From CAZVYJ01 sp964631565 (GTDB lineage Bacteria > Planctomycetota > Phycisphaerae > SM23-33), in NCBI GenBank assembly GCA_964631565.1, contig CAZVYJ010000008.1, forward strand, positions 15,886 to 79,885: a stretch of 64,000 nt of DNA, written 5' to 3'. A program made the translations under genes and the position numbers. A model generated the notes under the pieces. The model made no database searches. It was given only the letters and a program-made list of their open reading frames with translations, and was not told the origin of the DNA. This document shows, piece by piece, positions 17,862 through 26,474 of this stretch (position 1 is its first letter; each line of letters begins with the position of its first letter).

Positions 17862-18233
17862 CTACGCACTCCCTCTGCATCGCTGCAGGCCGAGCACGAG
17901 TTCCACCTCGCCCACGTTAATGTCAAGCCTTCTGGCGATTTCGATATCGTCCAGGCCCTGGCCGCTCAGCCGGATTATTTCATCGGACAAAGGCAGACAG
18001 ACGGTCCTGTCGGGAAAGCCGAGGCGGCTTTCATCATTCGAAAGCATCCTGTCCGCCGCCCTCAGGTTTTCTGCAAGGCGGTCTTCCAGTTCCCGCATTT
18101 TTCGGTCGAATTCATCAGTGTGTGCGACGGTGTCGTGCTTTGCGATTATCCGGATAAGCACCAGGGTTAAAACCAGGGACGTTGCGGACAAAAGCAGTGC
18201 CATTGAGATTACCAGCCAAATAAGCCACGTCAT
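17862..18233 (-). CDS. membrane-anchored protein with C-terminal helix-turn-helix-like segment
   Basis: A 123-residue protein: an N-terminal membrane helix (about residues 4-28), a charged coiled-coil stretch (about 38-65), and a C-terminal ~30 residues (LSGQGLDDIEIARRLDINVGEVELVL) that read like a helix-turn-helix of the sigma70-region-4 or LuxR kind. This layout resembles DUF2802-type proteins. Its start overlaps the larC stop by four bases (ATGA), implying coupling. Function unknown; the membrane tether makes ordinary promoter binding uncertain. Confidence 0.6.
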   Translation of the reverse strand: MTWLIWLVISMALLLSATSLVLTLVLIRIIAKHDTVAHTDEFDRKMRELEDRLAENLRAADRMLSNDESRLGFPDRTVCLPLSDEIIRLSGQGLDDIEIARRLDINVGEVELVLGLQRCRGSA

Positions 18234-19408
18234 GCATTGCTCTCCGCACGGTAGGCTGCCTCCGCGGCAGAGAAAACTTCCTTGACCGGTACGTGGTGCG
18301 TCTCAGCTGCTGTGGCGCAGTCAGCGTACTCGGGCTGGGCCGTCATTGTTTTTGCGCCGAGCCGGCCGATTTTGACGCGGATCGGACCATAAGCCGTTTC
18401 GACCGTCTTGTGCTCGCGGCGGAGTTTGGCCCTGTTGCACTGCCTGCGGCGGATGCCGAAAGTCGTCGTTTCGGAGAAAATGATTTTCTCGATGGCGGCC
18501 GTGTCGGCTGCGTCGCAGATGGCGGACAGCATCCATCCCGGCCGGGACTTCTTGGCGACTATGGGTGTGGCCCATGCATCTAAGCAGCCGGCCGCGAAAA
18601 GTTTCTCGATGGTTGCGCCGAGAATTTCGCCGCTGCAGTCGTCTATATTCGCCGACAGTTCGATGACGGTATCCACGTCGCCCTCGCCGGCCGATTGGCC
18701 TATATAAACCCTCAGCAGGTTGGGCAGCGGGCCGTTGTTCTTGCTCCCGGCGCCGTAGCCGACGGCGGTTACGTCCATTTCCGGTATGGGACCGAAAGAT
18801 TCCGCCAGTGTCGTCAAAACAGCCGCTGCGGTGGGGGTCGTTACCTCACCGTCTGCGTCCGACTGAACCGTTTTTGCGCCTACCAGCAGCTTGGCTGTGG
18901 CGGGGGCAGGTGCGGGCATCATGCCGTGCCGGCAGGTTATTGTGCCGCTGCCGACAGGAATCGCCGAGCAATACACGCGGTCGATATCCAGCAGTTCCAT
19001 GGCTATGCAGCCGCCCACGACGTCCATAATGCTGTCAACTGCTCCAACCTCGTGGAAGTGCACTTCCTGCACCGATATGCCGTGCACGGCGGCTTCGGCC
19101 TCTGCCAGGCGGGTGAAAATCCGGCTTGACCGGTCTTTAACCCGCTGAGGCAGGGCGGCAGCGTTTATCAACGAAAGAATATCGTCAAGATGGCGGTGGG
19201 CGTGTTCGTGCTCAAGCGGCGCTACCGTAAACAGCGTGCCGGAAAGGCCGCGGCGCAAAACCGTCTCGGCCGTCAGTTTCACGTTAACCAGTTTCAGCTT
19301 GGCGAGTTCGGTTTTGAGCGAGTTGAAATCGGCCCCCGCATTCAGCAGGGAGGCCACTATCATGTCGCCGCCGGCGCCGGCAAAACAGTCGAAATAAGCT
19401 ATAGTCAT
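18230..19408 (-). CDS. larC: nickel-pincer cofactor biosynthesis protein LarC
   Basis: LarC inserts nickel into the pyridinium-3,5-bisthiocarboxylate mononucleotide cofactor used by lactate racemase and its relatives. The 392-residue protein shows family hallmarks: IAYFDCFAGAGGDM at the N-terminus, HFHEVGAVDSIMDVVG in the middle, and a C-terminal LarC2-like region. In Lactiplantibacillus larC is split and joined by a frameshift; here it is a single frame. The ATG at 19408 has AGGAA about 10 nt upstream and gives the usual N-terminus; an earlier ATG at 19417 is possible. larA, larB and larE are not in the window. Confidence 0.92.
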   Translation of the reverse strand: MTIAYFDCFAGAGGDMIVASLLNAGADFNSLKTELAKLKLVNVKLTAETVLRRGLSGTLFTVAPLEHEHAHRHLDDILSLINAAALPQRVKDRSSRIFTRLAEAEAAVHGISVQEVHFHEVGAVDSIMDVVGGCIAMELLDIDRVYCSAIPVGSGTITCRHGMMPAPAPATAKLLVGAKTVQSDADGEVTTPTAAAVLTTLAESFGPIPEMDVTAVGYGAGSKNNGPLPNLLRVYIGQSAGEGDVDTVIELSANIDDCSGEILGATIEKLFAAGCLDAWATPIVAKKSRPGWMLSAICDAADTAAIEKIIFSETTTFGIRRRQCNRAKLRREHKTVETAYGPIRVKIGRLGAKTMTAQPEYADCATAAETHHVPVKEVFSAAEAAYRAESNA

Positions 19409-19969
19409 ATGGCACATTTCCTGGTCGCAGGGAACCTGTCCAATCGGGGATGCAGTTTAGAACGCCGGCATGGTGATTGCAAGCGGGCAGCTGCGCGTCT
19501 CACAGCTTTAAAAGTGTCCGCGTGTGTCGGAATCGTTTGCGCGATATTTTTTCTCAGGCTTTTATTCGTGTGCACTTTCTTGACGCAGTTAGTGTTACGA
19601 ACCGACCGCGGTTGTTGGTATTTTTTTGAGGCCTGGATAATTTGATAACCATGATATTGGCGCTAGAATTCTCTTGAACGTTCGAAATCGTCCAGATGAG
19701 ACGTTTGAGGGGTTTCGACGCTTGGAGTTGCCGCAGGGAGGCAGGCTTTTTAAGTGCCGCTTTTGATTGTTGTTGAACACACACGACTGAACAGCCGGCG
19801 GAGGCACTTTGCGCTATCGGCGAGGCATAAAAAAATTGAAATCTGTAACTCGCGTTCTTTAAGTCGCTTGTGAGTTTATCCGATTGGATGTTGTAGAGGC
19901 TGCCAAGCCCCACAGTGGCCACAGAGGCCGATGGATGCGGTTAAAATCTGAAATATAAAGGATTTACAA
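19409..19969. other. intergenic region without a supported gene
   Basis: About 560 nt between larC and the CBM48 gene. A 122-codon minus-strand frame crosses it (19922-19554), but its composition is poor for coding (long K, S, Q runs, no recognisable domain) and it has no good start site. The stretch is locally less GC-rich than its neighbours and could hold a promoter or a small RNA, but no convincing tRNA, tmRNA or 6S structure was seen. Confidence 0.5.
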
Positions 19970-20299
19970 ATGGTCAATGTTATCGGTGACAGCGTCGAAT
20001 TCACGTTCTTTCGACCTGAAGCGTCGCAGGTTCATCTGGCGGGGGATTTTAACGGTTGGCAGGAAAACAGTCTGCCGATGACGCCCAGCGGCAACGGCTA
20101 CTGGACCGCCATCGTTTCACTGCCGGCAGGAGAGTTCAAATTCCGCTACTGTGCAGACGGCGAATGGTTTACAGACTATGCGGCATTTGGAGTTGAGCCG
20201 GGCAGGTTCGGACTGGACAGCATTGTTCGCGTGCCGCATAAAACTCTTCAGATTGTTCCGCAGACTCTCGTGGCCGCCGGAGATACCGCTGCCGCATAA
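19970..20299 (+). CDS. stand-alone CBM48 (glycogen-binding-like) domain protein
   Basis: A 109-residue protein consisting of little more than one CBM48/AMPK-type glycogen-binding domain: VEFTFFRPEASQVHLAGDFN, then GWQENSLPMTPSGNGYWTAI and FKFRYCADGEWFTDYA. The conserved DFNGW and the Y-R-x-DGEW part are present. In other proteins this module sits in front of branching or debranching enzymes or in AMPK beta; here no enzyme is attached. AAAGGA lies seven nt upstream. The neighbours do not include glycogen genes. It ends in a shared terminator with scpB. Confidence 0.85.
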   Translation: MVNVIGDSVEFTFFRPEASQVHLAGDFNGWQENSLPMTPSGNGYWTAIVSLPAGEFKFRYCADGEWFTDYAAFGVEPGRFGLDSIVRVPHKTLQIVPQTLVAAGDTAAA

Positions 20300-20328
20300 A
20301 AACAACAGACTTTATCTCGCATAAAATC

Positions 20329-20354
20329 GGCCGGGAAGATCAATCTTCCCGGTC
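20329..20354. terminator. bidirectional terminator between the CBM48 gene and scpB
   Basis: GGCCGGGAAGAT and ATCTTCCCGGTC pair around a 2-nt CA centre (one G-T wobble). On the plus strand GTTTTC follows; on the minus strand ATTTTAT follows. The hairpin overlaps the scpB stop codon and lies about 30 nt after the CBM48 gene. Confidence 0.75.
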
Positions 20355-21062
20355 GTTTTCATTTTCATCAGCTTCGTCGGCGGCGTTTACAGTTTCAATC
20401 TGACAGACCGGCTGTTCGACAGGCTCGTTTGCGGCGGGCTGAATTTCTTCGGTGGTCGGCCCGGCCGGTTTTGCGGCAGGGGCCGCGGAGGCTCCCACAC
20501 GAAGTTCTTCGACGCGGGGCAGGTCATCCAGGCTTGGAAGCCCGAACACCTCCAGAAACCGCCTTGTCGTTCCGTAGAGCATCGGTCGTCCTGGCACATC
20601 GGCCCGACCGACGATTTTTATGAGCTGCCTTTCCATCAGGCCCTTGAGCACCTCGCCGCATGCGACGCCGCGAATCGCTTCTATGTCGGCCCGGAGAATC
20701 GGCTGGCGATAAGCTGTTATCGCGAGGGTTTCCATTGCCGCCTGCGACAGCCGAGAGTCATTCCGAACGCTTAGCAGACGCGAGAGCACGTCGTGATACT
20801 GCGGCTGGGTGAGCATCTGGTAGCCTTCGGCGATGTTCTCGATGCGGAACGCCGCGCCGACTTCCTCGTAGCGGGCGTTCAGCGCTTCGATGGCTTTCTT
20901 TATTTCACGAATGCTGAGTTCCGCCACCTGCGATATCTTGGCCGGCTTGAGCGGCGAGTCGCTGGCGAACAGGATGGCCTCTACTGTAGCCATCGCTTCG
21001 GCCAGGCCGGCTTCGCCTGCATCCGTTTCATGTGACGTCTGAGGTTCTGTTGAGTTACTCAT
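20340..21062 (-). CDS. scpB: segregation and condensation protein B
   Basis: ScpB is the winged-helix kleisin partner of the SMC-ScpAB condensin. The 240-residue protein has two winged-helix units (about residues 20-95 and 100-170) with conserved blocks VEAILFASDSPLK, SRLSQAAMETLAITAYRQPI and GRPMLYGTTRRFLEVFGL. The last ~65 residues form an acidic, low-complexity tail that is longer than usual. scpA, often adjacent, is not next to it. It starts about 58 nt after the SH3 protein gene ends upstream on the same strand. Confidence 0.94.
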   Translation of the reverse strand: MSNSTEPQTSHETDAGEAGLAEAMATVEAILFASDSPLKPAKISQVAELSIREIKKAIEALNARYEEVGAAFRIENIAEGYQMLTQPQYHDVLSRLLSVRNDSRLSQAAMETLAITAYRQPILRADIEAIRGVACGEVLKGLMERQLIKIVGRADVPGRPMLYGTTRRFLEVFGLPSLDDLPRVEELRVGASAAPAAKPAGPTTEEIQPAANEPVEQPVCQIETVNAADEADENENDRED

Positions 21063-21120
21063 AGTAGGCGTAACTTATTTACGCGCCTGCAGTCCATATC
21101 CAGCAGGAGCCGGGCCCGAT

Positions 21121-22893
21121 TTATTGATATTCCTTTTCGTTCACCGGATTTTGGCCTGGCTCCGATTCCACCACCGGCAGTCCCGTCGGGGGCAGCGGGT
21201 CGGCGGGATCGGCTGCCTTTTCAGGTTCGGCGGGTTCCTTTTCTTTTTCTTTCGTGGCGGGCGTCTGGTCTCCCGACTTTTCAGTATCATCCGCCTTCTT
21301 TTCTTCAGTGGCTTCTGATTTATCTTCAGACTTCGCTTCAGGCTCCTCGGCGGATTCGTCGTCTGCAGTCTTTGGAGTTTCAGGTTCTACTTCGACTTCC
21401 ACGATGGGAGCCGGCATCTCAGGTTCTTCATCCGACTCCGTCTCGGGTTGCTTGGCCGCCCCTTCCTCTTTGGTGGGATTGGCGGATTCGCCGTCGTCGC
21501 TCGTTTTGTCGATATCAATCAGGCGGGTCGGACCTTCATTATCTTTATCTTCCGATTCTGCGGGTTCAGTTTTCGGTTCGGTTTTAGGCTCTGTCTTAGG
21601 TTCTGTTTTTGGTTCTTCTTTTTTTGGCTCTGCTTTCGTCGCGGTTTTAGGTTCGATTTTCGGCAGGTTGGTGATAACCGGTTCTGCCGGGCCTGGGGCC
21701 GGAACGTCTTTTTTGAGCACGACAACCTGCGTGGCGTCGACTATGTTGAGAGCCAGGCTCTTGTCGAACCGCACGTCGCCAAAAACACCGACCAGATCGC
21801 CGACATAGCTGTCGAGGTCCACGTTGCCGCTGCTGCATTCAACGTAAGCATTGATTCGGCGGGTTTTGCTGTCCCGAACGACATATCTCTTCAGTCCAAC
21901 CTTGCCGTTGTATATTGCACTGGCTGACAGGACGCCTTCCACGGAATAAGGTTTTTCCTCGATTTTTTCAGGCTTGATCGATCTGATCTTCGCCCGTTCG
22001 ATCTCTATTTCACTCTGTCTCTGCTCGCTCTTGGTGAGCATTTCGGCAGCCAGGCGGGCGTCTTCCTGCTTTTTGATGTAAAAGCGGACATAGCGTATTC
22101 TCTCGTCAAGCGGCGCCTTGAGGGAACTGCCTTCGGCGAGCTTGACGGCTTCGTATTTTTCCAGAAGCCCGAGCAGATCGCGATCGTTGAGGGGCTTGGC
22201 CATTTCCGCTCTGAGCTGCTTGTCCAGATCCGTTATTGCCGTGATGGCCGTCTTGAGCTCTTCGATGGTTTCAATGGAGACCGGCTCTGTTTTTTCGCTG
22301 CCGCCGGTCTTTTCAACCTTCTCGGCGCCTATCTTCGTTACAGGGTCTGTCTTTTTGGGTTCGGTGGACACGGCTTCGTCGGTGCGCTTGACGAAATTGG
22401 AGTGTATCCACAGGTATGCTCCGGTCGGCGGTGCAATCTTGTAGAATTCACTGCCTGCCTTGTCGGTTATTGTTCCCAGAACGGTGACTTCGCTGTCGCG
22501 TGGGAGCCGGCCCTGCGACTTGGAGAAGACGACCTCTTTCATGGTCGTGCCGGCATATACGCGGACATACTCGGCTCCGATTACGACGCCGGTCCTGCCG
22601 TTTGCGTCAAGCTTGACGTTCGCCTTGGGGATAACGCTGAAGCAGCCTGCAGGCGGCTCTATTTTCAGCCACGTGCCGTCCGTGTTTTTGCCGAGAACGG
22701 TTACTTTGGTCGGCGCTGAGACCATGGCGCACTCGTAGCACCCGACAGGATCGATCGCCGGTCCGGACCGAACGTTTACGTTCTGGCCGACAACTTTACC
22801 CGTGTATGGAAAAGTTTCAGTGTTGTTTTGCTGTGCTATTGCCGGAGTTGCTATCGCAACAAGGCACAATATCAAACTTATCCTGATTTTCAT
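21121..22893 (-). CDS. secreted SH3-domain protein with repetitive acidic tail
   Basis: A 590-residue protein with a classic signal peptide (cleavage near AIAQ, residue ~20). Two bacterial SH3-like domains follow (about residues 29-85, VVGQNVNVRSGP, and 97-165, VVIGAEYVRVYAG), then a helical region (~210-300), a third beta-like segment (~310-400) and a ~190-residue disordered tail rich in P, E, K and T. The tail includes several EPKT tandem repeats. SH3 modules in secreted proteins often bind peptidoglycan or protein. GGAGAAGGAG lies before the ATG and a TTGACA promoter further upstream. Function unknown. Confidence 0.78.
   Translation of the reverse strand: MKIRISLILCLVAIATPAIAQQNNTETFPYTGKVVGQNVNVRSGPAIDPVGCYECAMVSAPTKVTVLGKNTDGTWLKIEPPAGCFSVIPKANVKLDANGRTGVVIGAEYVRVYAGTTMKEVVFSKSQGRLPRDSEVTVLGTITDKAGSEFYKIAPPTGAYLWIHSNFVKRTDEAVSTEPKKTDPVTKIGAEKVEKTGGSEKTEPVSIETIEELKTAITAITDLDKQLRAEMAKPLNDRDLLGLLEKYEAVKLAEGSSLKAPLDERIRYVRFYIKKQEDARLAAEMLTKSEQRQSEIEIERAKIRSIKPEKIEEKPYSVEGVLSASAIYNGKVGLKRYVVRDSKTRRINAYVECSSGNVDLDSYVGDLVGVFGDVRFDKSLALNIVDATQVVVLKKDVPAPGPAEPVITNLPKIEPKTATKAEPKKEEPKTEPKTEPKTEPKTEPAESEDKDNEGPTRLIDIDKTSDDGESANPTKEEGAAKQPETESDEEPEMPAPIVEVEVEPETPKTADDESAEEPEAKSEDKSEATEEKKADDTEKSGDQTPATKEKEKEPAEPEKAADPADPLPPTGLPVVESEPGQNPVNEKEYQ
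21560..21640 (-). repeat. EPKT-coding tandem microsatellite
   Basis: Inside the SH3 protein gene a 12-nt unit encoding EPKT is repeated in tandem about five times with small base changes. Such units change copy number easily, so the tail length may vary between strains. Confidence 0.6.
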
Positions 22894-22943
22894 GATATGC
22901 TCCTTCTCCTGAAGGTATATTTCCCTGCTTTTGACAATTCAGG

Positions 22944-22972
22944 ACGGTAGCATTTTGCTCATCCCATGTCAA
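22944..22972 (-). promoter_or_regulatory. candidate promoter of the SH3 protein gene
   Basis: On the minus strand a perfect TTGACA (22972-22967) is followed after 17 nt by TACCGT (22949-22944), about 50 nt before the ATG. The -35 is ideal, the -10 weak. Confidence 0.4.
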
Positions 22973-23120
22973 CAAAACACCGCATATAGGTACTGGCCCA
23001 AAATCCGCAAAATGATAATAGTGAAAACCGCGGCAGGTGTACAGGTTACGCCTCAGTGCACATTTCGAGGGCGATGGGGGCGGGGAAAAGGCTTTTCAGG
23101 AGGAGGGAATGCAAAAGGCC

Positions 23121-23888
23121 CTAGCCGGGTATGCATACGGTAAATACCGAGCCTTTGCCCTCCTCGCTTTCAAAATAAATGTCTCCGCCGAGTGATGTGA
23201 CGATATCCTTGCAGACTGCCAGACCCAGCCCGTGGCCGCCCAGGCCTTTTTCGGGTTTGGTCTTGGTGGTGAAAAACGGCTCGAAGATACGATTCCGGTT
23301 TTCCCGCGGAATGCCTATGCCGTTGTCGCTGACCTTGATGACTATATTTCGGCCTTTGCGTTCCGCGGACACTTTAACGTGCCGCAGACCGCTGCTTTCG
23401 AGAACCGCTGCCCGGGCGTTGATTACCAGATTCAGAATAACCTGCTGCAGTTCGGTCCTGCGCGTAACCATCGTCAGGTCCGTCGGGGCCTCCAGGAAAA
23501 ATTCTATGCCGTCTTTCTTGGGGTCTCTGGCCATCGCCTCGAGCGTTTCAGCTATCATCTCGGAGATACGAACCTCTTCCGGTTCCGAGCTTTCCTGGCG
23601 TGTCATGCCGAGCAGCGCCTTGCATATTGTCGATGCCCGTTCCCCGCCGTTTTCCGCCCGGGAAATCGCTTTTTCAACCAGATCGGGATTGGTTTTTGCC
23701 AGTCGCGCGTAATTTATGATAGGGGTGAGGATGTTGTTGAATTCGTGGGCCACCATCGCCGTCATGGTTCCCACGGTGGCCAGCCGCTGTGCCCGCCTAA
23801 GCTGCTCGCGAAGCGCCTCTACCTCCGCCTGGAGTGAAGCCAACTGCTCTTCGTGTGTACTGATTAGCGTATTCTGGGCAACATTCAT
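23121..23888 (-). CDS. soluble sensor histidine kinase
   Basis: A 255-residue histidine kinase core. A short coiled coil (residues ~10-35) leads into the HisKA helix with His48 in VAHEFNNIL; the HATPase domain has the N box (LNLVINARAAV), G1 (VSDNGIGIP), F (IFEPFFTTK) and G2 (GHGLGLAVCKDIV) motifs. There is no transmembrane segment and no PAS or other sensor domain, so the signal must come through a partner or through the coiled coil. It resembles NtrB-class kinases. No response regulator lies beside it, making it an orphan in this window. Confidence 0.88.
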   Translation of the reverse strand: MNVAQNTLISTHEEQLASLQAEVEALREQLRRAQRLATVGTMTAMVAHEFNNILTPIINYARLAKTNPDLVEKAISRAENGGERASTICKALLGMTRQESSEPEEVRISEMIAETLEAMARDPKKDGIEFFLEAPTDLTMVTRRTELQQVILNLVINARAAVLESSGLRHVKVSAERKGRNIVIKVSDNGIGIPRENRNRIFEPFFTTKTKPEKGLGGHGLGLAVCKDIVTSLGGDIYFESEEGKGSVFTVCIPG

Positions 23889-23991
23889 ATCGTAACACCC
23901 TGGTAGTTAAAATGATGCATTCGTCTTGTAGACAAAGGACACCGCTTCACATAGATTATCGGTACAAGGCAAGCTAAACTTGAGGGTTAAG

Positions 23992-24282
23992 ATGACCGAT
24001 ATGGACGTTTCCTCTCAACTCGCTGCGATTCTCGAACTTGCAGAATCGCTTGGAATTACAATTCGGCGTGCTCCGGCTGCGGGAGATTCTTCCGAGCATC
24101 CCGGCGGGGCGATGGTGCGTCTGAAAAATGAAGACATTCTTTTTCTGGATCCGACCGCCTCACCGGCCGACCAGATAAGCGTCGCAGCCTCGGCCCTGAG
24201 GACCAGGCGCGAGCAGTTGGACGGCATTTTCGTTCCGCCGAAACTCAGGGAATTGATAGAGGCGTCCGATGACCTGCCGTAG
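23992..24282 (+). CDS. hypothetical protein
   Basis: A 96-residue acidic soluble protein starting at ATG 23992 with GAGGG a few bases upstream. It has a helical start (LAAILELAESLGITIRRAP), a central beta stretch (GGAMVRLKNEDILFLDP) and a helical end (DQISVAASALRTRREQLDG, PPKLRELIE). I do not recognise the family, but the good ribosome binding site and sensible composition support a real gene. It precedes acpS by about 90 nt and may share its transcript. Confidence 0.65.
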   Translation: MTDMDVSSQLAAILELAESLGITIRRAPAAGDSSEHPGGAMVRLKNEDILFLDPTASPADQISVAASALRTRREQLDGIFVPPKLRELIEASDDLP

Positions 24283-24369
24283 GCGGGTTTCAGGATTCAG
24301 AATGTTTTGAGTTTCGAGTTTCGAGCTTTGCGCTTTCTAACCCGACGCTTGCCTAGTAACATTTCCGCC

Positions 24370-24783
24370 ATGCGAATCATAGCCCACGGAATAGATATGG
24401 TTGACTGTGCCCGCCTGAAGGAATCCATCGATTCCCATGGCGAGAAGTTTCTTGACCGCGTGTTTACGCCTGCCGAACAGGAATACTGCATCGGCAGGAA
24501 GCGTGAGATAGAGCATCTGGCCGGCCGCTTTGCCGCCAAGGAAGCCGTGCTCAAGGTATTGGGCACGGGCTGGCGGGATGGCATATGCTGGACTGACATT
24601 GAAATAACAAATGCACCTTCTGGCCAGCCCAGGGTGTCGCTGACCGGCAGATGCCGCGAAATCGCCGACGAGCTGAACCTTTGCGGCATACTGATATCCA
24701 TCAGCCATATTGAGACACACGCCATAGCGTCGGCCATCGGGATGGCCGAAGATTCGGGCGGCGCGCTGGGAATAGGAGACTGA
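24370..24783 (+). CDS. acpS: holo-[acyl-carrier-protein] synthase
   Basis: AcpS moves 4'-phosphopantetheine from CoA to acyl carrier protein. Family motifs are present: GIDMVDCARLKE with Asp9, and the FAAKEAVLKVLGTGW block with Glu58, which bind magnesium and CoA. At 137 residues it is a normal length. The ATG at 24370 gives the standard MRIIAHGID start; an earlier in-frame start at 24307 would add an unusual leader. lpxB follows 57 nt downstream. Confidence 0.93.
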   Translation: MRIIAHGIDMVDCARLKESIDSHGEKFLDRVFTPAEQEYCIGRKREIEHLAGRFAAKEAVLKVLGTGWRDGICWTDIEITNAPSGQPRVSLTGRCREIADELNLCGILISISHIETHAIASAIGMAEDSGGALGIGD

Positions 24784-24840
24784 CGGTTTTAGATTTAAAA
24801 AAATTAAAACCGGAAAGTCTTGCCGCCGACCTTGTGAAAA

Positions 24841-25995
24841 ATGACCTTTGAGAAACCGACAATTTTTCTGTCTGCAGCCGAAGCCAGCGGCGATGAACAC
24901 GCCGCACGGCTGATACGCTCGCTTCGCAAGCGGCTGCCCGGCGCCCGTTTTGTCGGGGCGGCCGGCAAAAAGATGGCCGCCGAAGGGTGCGAAGTTCTCG
25001 TGGACCTTACCGAAACCGCCGACATGCTCGGCGGTCCGTTCCTGAAAATCGGCTACTGGATACGGACGGTCAAAAAACTCCAGCGTGAAATAAAAGCGAT
25101 TCGCCCGGATATATATGTGCCGGTCGATTCGCCGGCGCTGAACTGGCATCTGGCCAAGGCTGCCAAAGCTGCCGGCTCGACGGTTGTTTACTTCATCGCT
25201 CCGCAGGTCTGGGCGTGGGCGACATGGCGGGTCAAGAAACTCGCCCGCCTTACCGACCATGTGGCCTGCATACTGCCGTTCGAGCAGGAATATCTCCGTC
25301 AGCGAGGCGTTAACGCCACGTATGTGGGGCATCCGCTGCTGGAGCAGCTTCCGGAAAGGCCTGCAAACCAGCCTGACATTCTCGAAGCGTGGGCTAACGG
25401 CAACTGGCAGATTGCGATGCTTCCGGGCAGCAGGCCGGGCGAGATTCATTACCATGCGCCGGCGCTGCTGGAAGTGCAGAAAAAAATACACAATCGCTGG
25501 CCCGAGGCGAAATGCATATTCACGATGCGGAATCAGCAGTCGGCCGATCTGCTGCAGAAGGCCTGCGGGCAGAACAATCTGGAAATCGCCGTCGGCAGGA
25601 CTCATGAAGTGCTCGCCGGTTCGCACTTCGCCGTCGCAGCCAGCGGAACGGTAACGCTGGAGGTGGCGTATTTCGGCGTGCCGATGGTTATTTTCTACCG
25701 CGTCAACCGATTCGGATATCCGCTGATATGGCCGATGATTCAGACGCCGCACCTGTCGCTGGTTAATATTCTTGCCGGTCGCCAGCTCGTGCCGGAACTC
25801 ATGCCGTGGTACGGCAACAAGCGCATCGTCACCGACATGGTGATGGAAGTCATGGAAGACCCCGGCGGCATGCTCGACGCACGGCAGGCGCTTCTGGAAA
25901 TGGTCGGCACGCTGGAAACTTCGCAGAAGGGTTCGGCGGCTGACAATGCTGCCGATATCGTAATCGCCGAACTCGAAAAACGCTGCGGCGTTTAG
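24841..25995 (+). CDS. lpxB: lipid-A-disaccharide synthase
   Basis: LpxB (GT19) condenses UDP-2,3-diacylglucosamine with lipid X to form the lipid A disaccharide at the inner membrane. The 384-residue protein has the family start FLSAAEASGDEHAARLIRSL, the YFIAPQVWAW block around residue 120, the nucleotide-binding MLPGSRPGEI motif and SGTVTLEVAYFGVPMVIFYR near the C-terminus. It indicates an LPS-bearing outer membrane. It overlaps the convergent tRNA-binding protein gene by four bases at the stop codons. Confidence 0.95.
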   Translation: MTFEKPTIFLSAAEASGDEHAARLIRSLRKRLPGARFVGAAGKKMAAEGCEVLVDLTETADMLGGPFLKIGYWIRTVKKLQREIKAIRPDIYVPVDSPALNWHLAKAAKAAGSTVVYFIAPQVWAWATWRVKKLARLTDHVACILPFEQEYLRQRGVNATYVGHPLLEQLPERPANQPDILEAWANGNWQIAMLPGSRPGEIHYHAPALLEVQKKIHNRWPEAKCIFTMRNQQSADLLQKACGQNNLEIAVGRTHEVLAGSHFAVAASGTVTLEVAYFGVPMVIFYRVNRFGYPLIWPMIQTPHLSLVNILAGRQLVPELMPWYGNKRIVTDMVMEVMEDPGGMLDARQALLEMVGTLETSQKGSAADNAADIVIAELEKRCGV

Positions 25996-26354
25996 GACAC
26001 CGGCGAACCGGGCGGGACTTCCCGGTCTATTGTGAGTACGACAACTCTCTGCGCGTCGCCTTCGCCGCTGGATGCCGCAAGCAGCATGCCGTGAGACTCG
26101 ATGCCTCGCATCTTGCGGGGCTCCAGATTGGTGACGACCACAATCTCTTTGCCCAGAAGCGACTCATGGGCGTAATGTTTCTTGATTCCGGCGATTATCT
26201 GTCTCTGCTCGCCGCCTAAATCTATTTTCAGGCACAGCAGCTTGTCGGCGTTGGGATGGTCGGCGACCTCGATAATTTTGGCGACCCGCAGGTCGAGTTT
26301 TGCAAAATCGTCGTATGTGATAACAGGTTTTTGCTCTGGCATTTGTTCAGACAT
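25992..26354 (-). CDS. stand-alone tRNA-binding domain protein (MetRS C-terminal/beta type)
   Basis: A 120-residue protein that is a single OB-fold tRNA-binding domain of the type found at the C-terminus of methionyl-tRNA synthetase: YDDFAKLDLRVAKIIEVADH, HPNADKLLCLKIDLGG, RQIIAGIKKHY, NLEPRKMRGIESHGMLLAAS. It may act as a separate beta subunit for MetRS; CsaA chaperones share the fold. The ATG at 26354 has AAAGGTG a few bases upstream and is preferred over much longer upstream frames, which run antisense through manA. Confidence 0.88.
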   Translation of the reverse strand: MSEQMPEQKPVITYDDFAKLDLRVAKIIEVADHPNADKLLCLKIDLGGEQRQIIAGIKKHYAHESLLGKEIVVVTNLEPRKMRGIESHGMLLAASSGEGDAQRVVVLTIDREVPPGSPVS

Positions 26355-26474
26355 CGCAGCACCTTTCTTTGCATATGAAGCCGATGAGTGTATATGTTTA
26401 ACACGGCGTGGGCAAGGCTGACGCTGGCAAATACGCCGGTTCGCAACTAAAATCTCCGGATAAGACCAAAAGTT

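Noticed and set aside
19700..19760. tmRNA-like GGGGTTTCGACGC string
   Set aside because: The 5' tmRNA look is limited to a few bases; no matching 3' end, tag frame or CCA-proximal tRNA half was found.
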